From Streptomyces venezuelae (GTDB taxonomy: Bacteria > Actinomycetota > Actinomycetes > Streptomycetales > Streptomycetaceae), in contig NZ_CP029191.1 in NCBI RefSeq assembly GCF_008642335.1, positions 3,286,001 through 3,350,000 of the forward strand: DNA of 64,000 nt, written 5' to 3'. The notes below the pieces were generated by a model, which did no database searches, had not been told where the DNA came from, and was given only the letters and a program-made list of their open reading frames with translations. The translations under genes were made by a program, and so were the position numbers. Positions 54,667 to 63,473 of this stretch are shown here, one piece after another (within the stretch, counting starts at the first letter, position 1; each line of letters opens with the position of its first letter).

Positions 54667-55545
54667 TCAACTCACCGCGCGCGCCTGCTCGTCCGCCGAA
54701 CCGCCCGCCCCGACGAGCCCCGTCGACACGCTGCCGAGCCGCGGCTCGAACCGCTTCATCTCGCGCTGGCCGACCGACCCGATCACCGCGGGCAGATAGC
54801 CGCGGATGCCCTGCATGCCCCGCAGCCACCACTGCGCGTACACATGGCTGGAGCGGCGCTCGATGCCCGCCGCGATCCGGTCCACGGCGGGACCCAGCGG
54901 ATACGTCTTGTTGGACGGCCACGGCAGCCGCTGCCGCAACTCCCGCATCACGTCGTCCTGGTCGGCGCCCCGCACCATGTCCGTGTCGGTCCAGGACAGA
55001 TAGCCGACGCCGACCTTCACGCCCTTGTAGCCGACCTCGGCCCGCAGCGCGTGCGCGTACGCCTCCACGCCCGACTTCGACGCGCAGTACGCCGTCATCA
55101 TCGGGGCCGGAGTGATCGCGGCGAGCGACGCGATCTGCAGCAGATAGCCGCGGCTCTCCATCAGGACGGGCAGGAAGGCCCGTCCCGTCACCGCGCTGCC
55201 GATGAGGTTGACCTCGATGACGCGGCGCCACGCGTCCGGGTCGGACTCCACGAACGGGCCGCCGCTGGCCACGCCCGCGTTGGCGACGACGATGTCGACC
55301 TTGCCGAAGTGCTGCTTGACCTCCTGCGCGACCTGCGCCATCGCCGTGTGGTCGGTGACGTCGGCGTGCCAGTGCGCGGACTCGGTGTGCAGCCGCTCCG
55401 ACACTTTCTTCAGCTCGTCCGGCTCCAGGCCGACGAGGGCGACCTTCGCGCCGCGCGCCGACAGCTTGCGCGCGAGCAGTTCACCGACTCCGCGCGCCGC
55501 TCCCGTGACGACCGCGACCTGTCCTTCGAGGCTGACCCTGCTCAT
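54667..55545 (-). CDS. short-chain dehydrogenase/reductase, last gene of mymA-like operon
   Basis: 292 residues. Rossmann motif VAVVTGAARGVGELLARKL, VVANAGVASGG (NNAG equivalent), SLAAITPAPMMTAYCASKSG (catalytic Ser, YxxxK). The C-terminal 60 residues form an extension typical of SDRs linked to monooxygenase operons. Its ATG overlaps the hydrolase stop (ATGA). Likely oxidises or reduces an acyl or alcohol intermediate; the exact substrate is unknown. Confidence 0.92.
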   Translation of the reverse strand: MSRVSLEGQVAVVTGAARGVGELLARKLSARGAKVALVGLEPDELKKVSERLHTESAHWHADVTDHTAMAQVAQEVKQHFGKVDIVVANAGVASGGPFVESDPDAWRRVIEVNLIGSAVTGRAFLPVLMESRGYLLQIASLAAITPAPMMTAYCASKSGVEAYAHALRAEVGYKGVKVGVGYLSWTDTDMVRGADQDDVMRELRQRLPWPSNKTYPLGPAVDRIAAGIERRSSHVYAQWWLRGMQGIRGYLPAVIGSVGQREMKRFEPRLGSVSTGLVGAGGSADEQARAVS

Positions 55546-56471
55546 GCGCCCTCCTTGACCTGTACGTACGTTCCGACGATCTCCCTGATCCGTCCGGTGA
55601 CGGCCTCGGGCGCCTCGATGGGTGTCATGTGTCCGATCCCGGGGAGCTCGGTGAGCCCCAGGCACTCCGGCAGGGCGGCGGCGATGCGCCGCGCGTGCAC
55701 GACGGGAGTGAGGCGGTCGGACGTCCCGGCGATCACGGCCGTAGGCGTCTGCAACGCGCCGACCTCGACGTCCAGTTGCAGCGCGTCGAGGACGCTCGAC
55801 CAGCCGTGGCGCACGTCCCGGGGGCAGGCGTGCACGATCCGCGCGCAGGCCTCGACCTTCTCGGGCCCGGCGCCGGGGCCCATCGTCGCGTACTTGAGGA
55901 TCCGCTTGGCCACGGGCGTGACGGGCCCGAGCGGAGCACGCGAGCCGAGCACGGAGCGCGTGATCCGGGTCCGCGCCCGCCCGGCCCGCAGCAGCGGCAC
56001 GACCAGCGACTCGGCGACCAGCGCCGAACTCCCCGTGCTGCACAGCAGGACGGCCGCGGCGTGCTCCCGCACCCCGGCGCGGCCGCCCGCGGCCATGATC
56101 GTCATGCCACCCATGGAGTGCCCCACGAGCACGGCCTTCTCGCCCGGCGCGAGCGTCGCCGCGAGCACCGCTTCGAGGTCGTCGGCGAGGGCCCGCGTGC
56201 TGTACCCGTCGGCGGCCGAGGGAGCCACGCTGCGCCCGTGCCCCCGCTGGTCGTACGCGATGACGCGGTGGTCGGTACAGAGGTCACGTATCTGCGCGGC
56301 CCAGAACGCCGTCGAGCAGGTCCACCCGTGGGCGAGCACCACGGCGGGTGCTCCTTCGGGGCCGTGCACCTCGACGTGGACGCGGGCGCCGTCCGCGGAG
56401 ACGGCGGTGACCTCGCGGGCGGCGACGGGCGGGGCGTAGGGGCCGCTCGTCACGTGGGTCAGTCGGCTCAT
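55542..56471 (-). CDS. alpha/beta hydrolase, middle gene of mymA-like operon
   Basis: 309 residues. Oxyanion region VVLAHGWTCSTAFWAAQI, nucleophile elbow VLVGHSMGGMTIMA (Ser in GHSMG), acid in IAGTSDRLTPVVHA and His in GIGHMTPIEAPE. Esterase or lipase-like. The start overlaps the monooxygenase stop (ATGA), and its own stop overlaps the dehydrogenase start, so the three proteins are made together. Confidence 0.92.
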   Translation of the reverse strand: MSRLTHVTSGPYAPPVAAREVTAVSADGARVHVEVHGPEGAPAVVLAHGWTCSTAFWAAQIRDLCTDHRVIAYDQRGHGRSVAPSAADGYSTRALADDLEAVLAATLAPGEKAVLVGHSMGGMTIMAAGGRAGVREHAAAVLLCSTGSSALVAESLVVPLLRAGRARTRITRSVLGSRAPLGPVTPVAKRILKYATMGPGAGPEKVEACARIVHACPRDVRHGWSSVLDALQLDVEVGALQTPTAVIAGTSDRLTPVVHARRIAAALPECLGLTELPGIGHMTPIEAPEAVTGRIREIVGTYVQVKEGA

Positions 56472-57997
56472 GCCCCGGCCTCGACCTTCTTGGCCTTGCG
56501 GGAGCCCGGTGCCGCGGGCTGCGGCTTCGGGGGCCGCACCACCTCGTACTCGGAGAGGTCGACGCGCCGCGTCGCCGCCCTGAACTCGGTGGTCGTACCG
56601 GGCCAGACGGTCGTGTTGACACCGTTCTCGTCGAGGTACCAGCTGTTGCAGCCGCCGGTGTTCCACACGGTCCGCTTCATCCGCTCCTGGACGCGGTGGT
56701 TCCAGGCGCTGACGGAGTCGGGCCGCGCGGCGAGGGCGGCGCGGCCCCCGAGGACGTCGAGCTGGCGCAGGTAGTCGGCCATGTAGTTCAGCTGCGACTC
56801 GATCATCAGGATCATGGAGGAGTTCCCGAGCCCGGTGTTCGGGCCGATGATCGTCATCCAGTTGGGGAAGCCGGCCGCGGTCGCGCCGCGCAGCGCGTTC
56901 ATGCCGCCCTTCCAGCTCTCCATGAGGGTCTGGCCCTCGTCGCCCACCACGCGCTCGGCGATCGGCATGTCCGTGACGTGGAAGCCGGTGCCGAAGATGA
57001 TCGCGTCGACCTCGGTCTCCGTGCCGTCCGCGGCGACGACGGTGTTGCCGCGGACCTCGCTCAAACCGCTGGCGACGACGTCGACATTGGGCTGCGCGAG
57101 CGCCGGGTAGTACGTGTTGGAGAGCAGGATGCGCTTGCAGCCGATGCGGTACGTCGGCGTCAGCTTGGCCCGCAGCGCCGGGTCCTTGATGGCCCGGTGC
57201 ATGTTCCGCTTGGCGATCTGCTCGACCATGCCGAGCTCGTTGGGCCGCTTGGTGAACGCCTGGACCTGCAGCTCGCGGATGCCCCACAGGAGGCCGCGCC
57301 TGGCCTGCGTGGTGAACGGGAGCTGCTTGTGCAGCCAGCGCTCGGCGCCGGTGATGGCGCGGTCGGCGCGCGGCATCACCCACGGGGGCGTGCGCTGGAA
57401 GAGGGTGAGCTTGCCGACCTTCTGCTGGATCTCGGGCACGATCTGGATGGCGGAGGCGCCGGTTCCGATCATGGCGACGCGCTTGCCGCCGAGGTCGTAG
57501 TCGTGGTCCCAGCGGGCCGAGTGGAAGACCTTGCCGGGGAACGTGTCGAGGCCGGGAATGTCCGGGGTCTTGGGGTCGGAGAGCGGCCCGGTGGCGGAGA
57601 CGACGACGTCGGCGCTGTAGGTGCCGTTGCTGGTCTCGATCACCCAGTGCAGCTGCTCGGCGTCCCAGGTCATCAGCTTCACCTCGGTGTCGAGGCGCAG
57701 ATGGGGGCGGAGCCGGAAGGTGTCGGCGACGTGCTCCAGGTACGCGCGGATGTGCTCCTGGCCGGAGAAGGTGCGGGGCCAGTCCGGGTTGGGCGCGAAG
57801 GAGAACGAGTACAGGTGCGAGGGCACGTCGCAGGCGCAGCCCGGGTAGCTGTTGTCGCGCCAGGTGCCGCCCACGGCGCCGGCGCGCTCCAGTACGACGA
57901 AGTCGGTGATGCCCTCGCGGCGCAGCCGCACGGCGGCACCGAGGCCGCCGAAGCCGGATCCGATCACCGCCACCCGTACGTGCTCGTGCTCTGTCAT
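56468..57997 (-). CDS. flavin-containing Baeyer-Villiger-type monooxygenase, first gene of mymA-like operon
   Basis: 509 residues. FAD site VAVIGSGFGGLGAAVRLRRE (GxGxxG), the BVMO fingerprint FPGKVFHSARWDHD (FxGxxxHxxxW) about residue 153, and NADP site VAMIGTGASAIQIVPEI. It inserts an oxygen into ketones, or acts on fatty-acyl substrates in the MymA lineage. Starts ATG 57997. Order BVMO-hydrolase-SDR is the order of the M. tuberculosis mymA-lipR-sadH genes. Divergent from a MerR gene. Confidence 0.94.
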   Translation of the reverse strand: MTEHEHVRVAVIGSGFGGLGAAVRLRREGITDFVVLERAGAVGGTWRDNSYPGCACDVPSHLYSFSFAPNPDWPRTFSGQEHIRAYLEHVADTFRLRPHLRLDTEVKLMTWDAEQLHWVIETSNGTYSADVVVSATGPLSDPKTPDIPGLDTFPGKVFHSARWDHDYDLGGKRVAMIGTGASAIQIVPEIQQKVGKLTLFQRTPPWVMPRADRAITGAERWLHKQLPFTTQARRGLLWGIRELQVQAFTKRPNELGMVEQIAKRNMHRAIKDPALRAKLTPTYRIGCKRILLSNTYYPALAQPNVDVVASGLSEVRGNTVVAADGTETEVDAIIFGTGFHVTDMPIAERVVGDEGQTLMESWKGGMNALRGATAAGFPNWMTIIGPNTGLGNSSMILMIESQLNYMADYLRQLDVLGGRAALAARPDSVSAWNHRVQERMKRTVWNTGGCNSWYLDENGVNTTVWPGTTTEFRAATRRVDLSEYEVVRPPKPQPAAPGSRKAKKVEAGA

Positions 57998-58027
57998 TCC
58001 GCCGCCTCCCGGAAGTACCTGAACCCT

Positions 58028-58043
58028 GCCAGTGTCTACTGGC
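58028..58043. promoter_or_regulatory. GCCAGT-N4-ACTGGC inverted repeat (operator candidate)
   Basis: Perfect 6-bp arms with a 4-bp spacer in the 146-bp gap between the monooxygenase operon and merR, 31 bp from the monooxygenase start. Placement suggests control of the operon, perhaps by the divergent MerR protein. Confidence 0.55.
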
Positions 58044-58143
58044 GCAATTGGGAGAGTAGGGCAGTCGCGTACTCATGGGTAGGGGTTCGGCGGGGGAAAG
58101 TTACCGGCGGTATCGCCGTCAGGCGCCCGGATAGGCTTCCCGT

Positions 58144-58860
58144 GTGGCAGACGAACGAGAAGTCGGAGCCGGGCACACGGCCCCCGGCGGCGCGGGCGGG
58201 GGCACGCCGGACGGCGGCGTACGCGAGTTCCGTATGGAGGCGCTGGCCGAGGAGGCCGGCATCACCGTGCGCACCGTGCGCTTCTACCGCGAGCGCGGCC
58301 TGATCCCGCCGCCCCGCCGCGAGGGCCGCATCGCCTGGTACGACGAGCACCACCTGGCCAGACTCCGCACGATCGCCGCCCTCCTGGAGCGCGGCCACAC
58401 CCTGAACGGCATCGCCGAGCTCGCCGACGCCTTCGACAAGGGCCGCGACGTCGGCGAGCTCCTCGGCCTCGGCGAGCCGACCGAGGAGCAGCCGGTCCGC
58501 CTCACGCCCGAGGAGCTCGCCGACCACTTCGCGGGCGAGGTCACCCCCGAGAACCTCGTCGCGGCCCTGGACCTCGGCTACCTCGGCACGGACGGCGACG
58601 AGCTCGTCCACATCAGCCGCCGCCTGCTCGACGCGTCATCCACCCTCGTGCGCAAGGGGGTTCCGCTGGCCGCCGTCCTGGAGGCGGGCCAGCGCGTACG
58701 CGAACACGCCGACGCGCTCGCGGAGTTGTTCATCACCGTCATGCGCACCCACACGCCCGACACGGCGGACGTCGACATCGACCAGCTGCGTCCGCTCGCC
58801 AAGAGCGTGGTGGAGGCGGAGCTGTCGATGGCGCTGGACCGCCGCCTCAAGGAATCCTGA
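58144..58860 (+). CDS. MerR-family regulator
   Basis: 238 residues. After a Gly-rich leader, the MerR DNA-binding domain is clear: FRMEALAEEAGITVRTVRFYRERGLIPPPRREGRIAWYDEHHLARLRTI (about residues 29-77). A long helical C-terminal domain without metal-binding Cys clusters follows, as in small-molecule sensing members. Divergent from the monooxygenase operon, so it probably activates or represses it (inference). The GTG at 58144 is the likely start. Confidence 0.9.
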   Translation: MADEREVGAGHTAPGGAGGGTPDGGVREFRMEALAEEAGITVRTVRFYRERGLIPPPRREGRIAWYDEHHLARLRTIAALLERGHTLNGIAELADAFDKGRDVGELLGLGEPTEEQPVRLTPEELADHFAGEVTPENLVAALDLGYLGTDGDELVHISRRLLDASSTLVRKGVPLAAVLEAGQRVREHADALAELFITVMRTHTPDTADVDIDQLRPLAKSVVEAELSMALDRRLKES

Positions 58861-58871
58861 CCTGACCGGAC

Positions 58872-59915
58872 TCAGGCAGGCAGCCACCAACGCGCCTTGT
58901 AGATGCCGCCGTCGACCAGCTTGTAGGCGGACTCCGGGCGGTGCACGCTCACCGTCGTGGTCCACCAGGTCTCCCCGAGACCGGGCTCCGGGACGGTGGT
59001 CAGGACCTGCCCGGTCCGCGGATCGTCGCCGACGGCCTTCACGGACTTCCGGGAGATCTCCGCGGCCCCGGCGAAGTCCCGTACGAAGGTTCGGGACTTG
59101 ATCTCGTACTGAAAGACGGCCGCGTTGGTCGTCACCCACAGCCGCCCCGGCCGCCCGGCGACGGGGGACAGGTCGTGCCCCCCGGGGGTCTTCCCCGGCG
59201 TGCCGACCGGCAGCCCGACCGCGTACGTCCGCTCCAGCGTCGGCCGCGCGGCCGTCCCGCCCACCTCGTACGTCACCAGCTCGTCGTCACCGAGCGCCCA
59301 GAGCACGCCCCGCACCCCGTCCCAGTGCAGCCCGTGCGCCCCCTTCAGCTCAGCCTCCGCGTACCGCGTGGCCCGCGGCCCCTGCGACGCCGCGTACAGC
59401 CGCACCCGCGCGCCCGTGCTGCACGCGACGGCCACGTTCCCGTCGGGCAGGATCTCGGCGCTGTGCGGGTTGAACAGGTCGTCGCCGGGCCCGATGGCCG
59501 TGCCCCAATACCGCCTCCCGGTCGGATGGTGGACGACGGCCACGAATCCGAACGACGCCGTCGTCAGGACGTACGTGTGCCGCCGGTGCAGCCGCGCCTT
59601 CGCCTCGCACGGGTAGACCCAGCTCACGTCGGGCAGCAGGTCCTTGTAGCGGGGGTCGCCGACGGGCGAGAACTCCCAGCGGACGACGGACGGGTCGGCG
59701 GCCGGGTCCCAGACGCGGCGCCGCGGGTCGAGCACGAGGAGCCGCTTGGACGCCTGCTCCGTCAGCAGTACGGGCGGCGTACCGACGGGAACCCCGCCGT
59801 CGCCGCCCGCCGCGTACGCGCGCGTGGCGGGCAGCACCGCCGCGATCCCGGCGCCGGCCGCACCCAGCACGACGGCACGTCTGGAAGGCCTCTCAGGTCT
59901 GGGCACGGTCGGCAT
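58872..59915 (-). CDS. Tat-exported beta-propeller-like protein, DUF6528-like
   Basis: 347 residues with a Tat-type signal: RPSRRAVVLGAAGAGIAAVL, then ATRAYA and a probable cleavage site. The mature part reads as a single propeller-like domain with WDPAADPSVVRWEF, PHSAEILPDGNVAVACS and AHGLHWDGVRGVLWALGDDE. It resembles secreted DUF6528 proteins of Streptomyces; the name is from memory. The ATG at 59915 has GGGGGA upstream; an in-frame ATG at 59960 is less likely. Confidence 0.78.
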   Translation of the reverse strand: MPTVPRPERPSRRAVVLGAAGAGIAAVLPATRAYAAGGDGGVPVGTPPVLLTEQASKRLLVLDPRRRVWDPAADPSVVRWEFSPVGDPRYKDLLPDVSWVYPCEAKARLHRRHTYVLTTASFGFVAVVHHPTGRRYWGTAIGPGDDLFNPHSAEILPDGNVAVACSTGARVRLYAASQGPRATRYAEAELKGAHGLHWDGVRGVLWALGDDELVTYEVGGTAARPTLERTYAVGLPVGTPGKTPGGHDLSPVAGRPGRLWVTTNAAVFQYEIKSRTFVRDFAGAAEISRKSVKAVGDDPRTGQVLTTVPEPGLGETWWTTTVSVHRPESAYKLVDGGIYKARWWLPA

Positions 59916-60059
59916 GAAGTCCCCCTGACAGCTCGGCAGTTGGTCATGTACGCGACGCATGTACGCGACCGAAATCTGCCATGCCGCCCGGCCCCGGGAC
60001 AGCCTTCTACCGGACTTTGTGACCGTGTCCCGGCGTCAGACACCCACCTGGCGTAGCCC

Positions 60060-60851
60060 CTACAGGTCGTAGACCACCGTGACGGGCGCGTGGTCGCTCC
60101 ACCGCTCCCCGTGGCTCGCGGCGCGCTCCACGTACGCCTTCAGCGCGCGCTCGGCGAGCCCCGCCGTCGCGACCTGGTAGTCGATGCGCCAGCCCGTGTC
60201 GTTGTCGAAGGCGCGCCCGCGGTAGGACCACCACGAGTAGGGGCCCTCGACGTTCGGGTGCTGCGCCCGCACGACGTCCTCGTACTCCGCGAAGACCTCG
60301 TCCATCCAGGCGCGCTCCTCCGGCAGGAACCCGGAGTTCTTCTTGTTGCCCTTCCAGTTCTTGAGGTCGGCCTCTTTGTGGGCGATGTTCCAGTCGCCGC
60401 AGACGACGACGTGGCGCCCGTCGGCGGCGGCGCGCACCTTGAGCTCCTTCAGATAGGCGAGGAACTCGTCCATGAAGCGGACCTTCTCGTCCTGCCGCTC
60501 GGTGCCGACCTCGCCCGAGGGCAGGTACAGGCTGGCCACGGTGACGCCCGGCAGATCCGCCTCGACGTACCGGCCGCTGCCGTCGAACTCCTGCGACCCG
60601 AAGCCGACCCGCACCCGGTCCGGCTCACGGCGCGTGTACAGCGAGACACCGGCGCGCCCCTTGGCGGCGGCGGGCGCGTGCACGACGTGCCAGCCCTCGG
60701 GGGCCCGCACCTCGTCGGGCAGCTGGTGCTCCTCGGCGCGCACCTCCTGGAGGCACACCACATCGGCCGAGGTGTCGGCGAGCCACTCGACGAAGCCCTT
60801 CTTGGCGGCGGCGCGCAGCCCGTTCACATTCACGCTGGTCACAGTGAGCAT
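60060..60851 (-). CDS. xthA: exodeoxyribonuclease III
   Basis: AP endonuclease/3'-exonuclease for base-excision repair. 263 residues with VTSVNVNGLRAAAKKGF, VVCLQEVRAEEHQLP (catalytic Glu), VVVCGDWNIAHKEADLKNWK (Asp-x-Asn), GWRIDYQVA and the final SDHAPVTVVYDL (Asp-His). The ATG at 60851 matches family N-termini. Divergent from an acetyltransferase gene. Confidence 0.95.
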   Translation of the reverse strand: MLTVTSVNVNGLRAAAKKGFVEWLADTSADVVCLQEVRAEEHQLPDEVRAPEGWHVVHAPAAAKGRAGVSLYTRREPDRVRVGFGSQEFDGSGRYVEADLPGVTVASLYLPSGEVGTERQDEKVRFMDEFLAYLKELKVRAAADGRHVVVCGDWNIAHKEADLKNWKGNKKNSGFLPEERAWMDEVFAEYEDVVRAQHPNVEGPYSWWSYRGRAFDNDTGWRIDYQVATAGLAERALKAYVERAASHGERWSDHAPVTVVYDL

Positions 60852-60952
60852 CCCGGCACGATACCGGCCCTTACCGGCACACTGGTCCGGCACCGCCGTC
60901 ACCACACCCACCACACCCACCACCGGGAACGCATAGAAGTACGATGGAGCGC

Positions 60953-61486
60953 ATGACTATCCAGACGAACCCCGCCGCCACCGTCACCCCCGCCGGGATA
61001 CACCTGCGCACCGTCACGTTCGCGCACCCCGACGCGGTCCGGCTCAACGACCTCGTCCAGCTCGAGTACGCGGAGCGCTACGGCGACGAGGGGGACGTCA
61101 CACCCCTCGACCCGACCATGTTCGAGCCGCCACGCGGCCGCTACTTCATCGCGTACGACGAGCAGGGCACCGCACTGGCGACGGGCGGCTGGCGCGGCAT
61201 GGACGGGACCACCGGGCGCGACGAGAACTACCGGGACGGCGACGCCGAACTGAAGCGGATGTTCGTCACCGCGGAGGCCCGCGGGCTCGGCCTCGCCCGC
61301 CGGATACTCGCGGCCCTTGAGGCCGACGCGAAGGCGGCGGGCCGGGTCCGCATGGTCCTGGAGACGGGCACGAAGCAGCCCGAGGCGATAGCCCTCTACA
61401 CCTCCAGCGGCTACACCCCCGCCGCGGAGAAGTTCGGCCTCTACCGCTTCGACGACCTGAGCCGCTGCTACGAGAAGTTCCTGTAA
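60953..61486 (+). CDS. GNAT-family N-acetyltransferase
   Basis: 177 residues. The acetyl-CoA motif is ELKRMFVTAEARGLGLARRILAALEADAKAAG (R-G-x-G-x-A/G), followed by VLETGTKQPEAIALYTSSGYT. The substrate is unknown. The ATG at 60953 has GGAG 3-7 nt upstream. The ATG at 60944 (three residues longer) is the alternative. Convergent with the kinase gene, 13 bp away. Confidence 0.85.
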   Translation: MTIQTNPAATVTPAGIHLRTVTFAHPDAVRLNDLVQLEYAERYGDEGDVTPLDPTMFEPPRGRYFIAYDEQGTALATGGWRGMDGTTGRDENYRDGDAELKRMFVTAEARGLGLARRILAALEADAKAAGRVRMVLETGTKQPEAIALYTSSGYTPAAEKFGLYRFDDLSRCYEKFL

Positions 61487-61499
61487 CCCGGCCCCGGCG

Positions 61500-62711
61500 C
61501 TACGCCCTCACGGCCGACCGCAGATCGAGCACGGCCTCGGCCCCGCCCCCCGCCGGATTGCCGAACCGCAGCCCCGCCCCGAGGACCTGCGCCTGCCCCT
61601 GCGCGATGGTCAGCCCGAGCCCGAGGCCCACGCCCTTCTCCCCGCACCCGCTCCGGAACCGCTGCGGCCCACCGGACAGCAGGGACTCCGGAAAGCCGCC
61701 CCCGGAGTCCCGCACCCGCACCACCCCGCCGTCGACCTCGACCGTCACCGGCGCCGCCCCGTGCCGCAGCGCATTACTGACGAGGTTGGCGACGATCCGC
61801 TCCACGCGCCGCGGATCCGTCACGACGCGCACGTCCCGCACGACGGAGACGGTCACACCGTCCGCACCCGCGGCCCCGGCGGCCGCCGACCTGCGCACGA
61901 GCGCTCCGAGCTCGCCGGGTTCGGCCGCGACCCGCTCCCCCGCCCCGTCGAGCCGCGCCACCTCGATGACGTCGTCGACGAGCTCCCGCAGCCGCCCCGC
62001 GGACTCCTGGACGAGTTCGGAGGGGCGCCCCGGCGGCAGCAGCCCGGCCGCCGTCACCATGCCGGCCACCGGGGTGCGCAGCTCGTGCGCGATGTTCGCC
62101 GTCACCTCGCGCTCGGCCTGCAGCCGGGCCGCGAGCGCGTCGGCCATGGTGTTCACGGCGGACGCCAACTGAGTGATCTCGTCCTTGCCGCGCAGCGGCA
62201 GCCGCGCCGTCAGATCGCCCTCCGCGATGCGCTGCGCCGCCCCGGCCTTGGTCCTGAGCCGCCGTCCGAGCCTGGTGGCGACGAGCAGCCCGGCGGCACA
62301 GGCGAGCGCGGTCCCGAACCCGCCCGAGATCCACAGCACCCGGTCCAGGTCCCGTACGGTCTCCGCCTCCCTGTCGTAGGGCCGCTTCAGCGCGATGACC
62401 TCCTTGCCGTACTTGGTGGCCGCCCACAGCTGCGGAATGCGCCCGGTCCGGTCCAGATAGACGCCCCACCGCCCGTTCGCCACGGCCCCGGCGAGCGGCC
62501 CCGGCAGGTCGACGGGGTCGATGAGCGTACGGTCCCCGTCGACCCCGGCCGCGTGGTCCTGCACGGCGGTCTGCAGCCGGTCCCCGATCTGGCTGCGCGC
62601 ACCCGCGTACTGCGCCTCGACGGTGCGGTGGTGGACGAGCAGCCCCATCACGACGGACACCAGCGCGGCGGTGCCCGCGATGGCGATACCGATCTTGGTA
62701 CGAAGTCCCAT
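61500..62711 (-). CDS. sensor histidine kinase without adjacent response regulator
   Basis: 403 residues: helix 1 IGIAIAGTAALVSVVMGLLV, an extracytoplasmic sensor of about 90 residues, helix 2 (ISGGFGTALACAAGLLVATRL), a HAMP domain, and a HisKA H-box (ANIAHELRTPVAGM). The ATPase part has NLVSNALRHGAAPV (N-box), VRDSGGGFPE (G1) and KGVGLGLGLTIAQ (G2). Upstream and 22 bp away lies a lipoprotein gene on the same strand, reminiscent of the CseA-CseC idea, but no regulator gene is present. Downstream is a convergent gene. Confidence 0.92.
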   Translation of the reverse strand: MGLRTKIGIAIAGTAALVSVVMGLLVHHRTVEAQYAGARSQIGDRLQTAVQDHAAGVDGDRTLIDPVDLPGPLAGAVANGRWGVYLDRTGRIPQLWAATKYGKEVIALKRPYDREAETVRDLDRVLWISGGFGTALACAAGLLVATRLGRRLRTKAGAAQRIAEGDLTARLPLRGKDEITQLASAVNTMADALAARLQAEREVTANIAHELRTPVAGMVTAAGLLPPGRPSELVQESAGRLRELVDDVIEVARLDGAGERVAAEPGELGALVRRSAAAGAAGADGVTVSVVRDVRVVTDPRRVERIVANLVSNALRHGAAPVTVEVDGGVVRVRDSGGGFPESLLSGGPQRFRSGCGEKGVGLGLGLTIAQGQAQVLGAGLRFGNPAGGGAEAVLDLRSAVRA

Positions 62712-62733
62712 GCCGTTCCCGTTCCCCGCACCC

Positions 62734-63186
62734 TCAGACGTCCGGGATCGACAGCCGGATCCCCTGGAACTGCACGTTCACCGCCGCCGCGGGAAGGCTC
62801 TCCGGCTTCTTCGGTTCGACGGTCGCCCGCCGGTAGTACGCCATCCGCTCCTGCTGTTCGAGCCCGCTGAGCGTCAGCGTCGCGTCGTACGGATCGTCGG
62901 AGCACCTGGACCTGCACCAGGGCCCGCCGAGCTTCCCGGTGGCCCGCGCGGTCGGCCCGCCCCAGTCCCGCCAGCTCAACTGCGAGACCACGACGTACTC
63001 GGTGAGCTGAGCCGACGTCGGCTGCTGCAACGCGACACCGGCCGCGTCCGCGATGTAGACGGGCCCCGCCACCCGCGAAGGCTGCAACGCGGGCCCCTCC
63101 ACATACAGCCCCCGAGGCTCGGCGACACACCCGCCAAGGGCCAGCACGGCAGCGAACGCGACGGAAACCCGCAAAGGGGACAGCAT
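62734..63186 (-). CDS. small lipoprotein upstream of a histidine kinase
   Basis: 150 residues with a type II signal: LRVSVAFAAVLALGGCVAEP (lipobox LALGGC, Cys about residue 19). The rest is a compact secreted domain with two Cys in a PWCRSRCSDDPYD loop. Cotranscribed with the kinase gene (22 bp gap). It may modulate the kinase sensor at the membrane surface. No known family recognised. Confidence 0.8.
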   Translation of the reverse strand: MLSPLRVSVAFAAVLALGGCVAEPRGLYVEGPALQPSRVAGPVYIADAAGVALQQPTSAQLTEYVVVSQLSWRDWGGPTARATGKLGGPWCRSRCSDDPYDATLTLSGLEQQERMAYYRRATVEPKKPESLPAAAVNVQFQGIRLSIPDV

Positions 63187-63270
63187 GGATCAAATGTATC
63201 CAGCGAGACGCACATCACACGTGGAGAGCAACCACACGTGGTGAACCGGGGGCGGTGGCGGCAACGCAAA

Positions 63271-63303
63271 GATCCCGCCCAGTTCGATGAACTGGACGGG
63301 ATC
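63271..63303 (-). terminator. hairpin terminator after tRNA-Ala
   Basis: 15-bp stem with one mismatch, 63271-63285 with 63289-63303 and a 3-nt loop. On the minus strand it is followed by a short T-rich stretch (TTTGCG). It lies 10 nt past the tRNA 3' end. Confidence 0.7.
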
Positions 63304-63313
63304 TCATGTGCAG

Positions 63314-63387
63314 TGGACCTGTGGGGATTTGAACCCCAGACCCCCTCGATGCGAACGAGGTGCGCTACCAGACTGCGCCACAGGCCC
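63314..63387 (-). tRNA. tRNA-Ala (anticodon CGC)
   Basis: 74-nt cloverleaf read on the minus strand. Acceptor GGGCCTG pairs with CAGGTCC including a G3-U70 wobble, the alanine identity element, with discriminator A. D-arm GCGC/GCGC. Anticodon stem CCTCG/CGAGG encloses TTCGCAT, giving CGC (codon GCG). The T-arm is TGGGG-TTCAAAT-CCCCA. CCA is not encoded. Confidence 0.95.
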
Positions 63388-63473
63388 TTGCAACGAGTGA
63401 AACTCTAGCATCCCGATCGGGGTGCTTGGAAATCCGTTCCTGGCTGGTCAGCCCAGGGGGACCCCTCGATCCC

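Noticed and set aside
60898..60922. CACACCCACC simple repeat upstream of the acetyltransferase
   Set aside because: Only two to three units, low complexity. No evidence of function.
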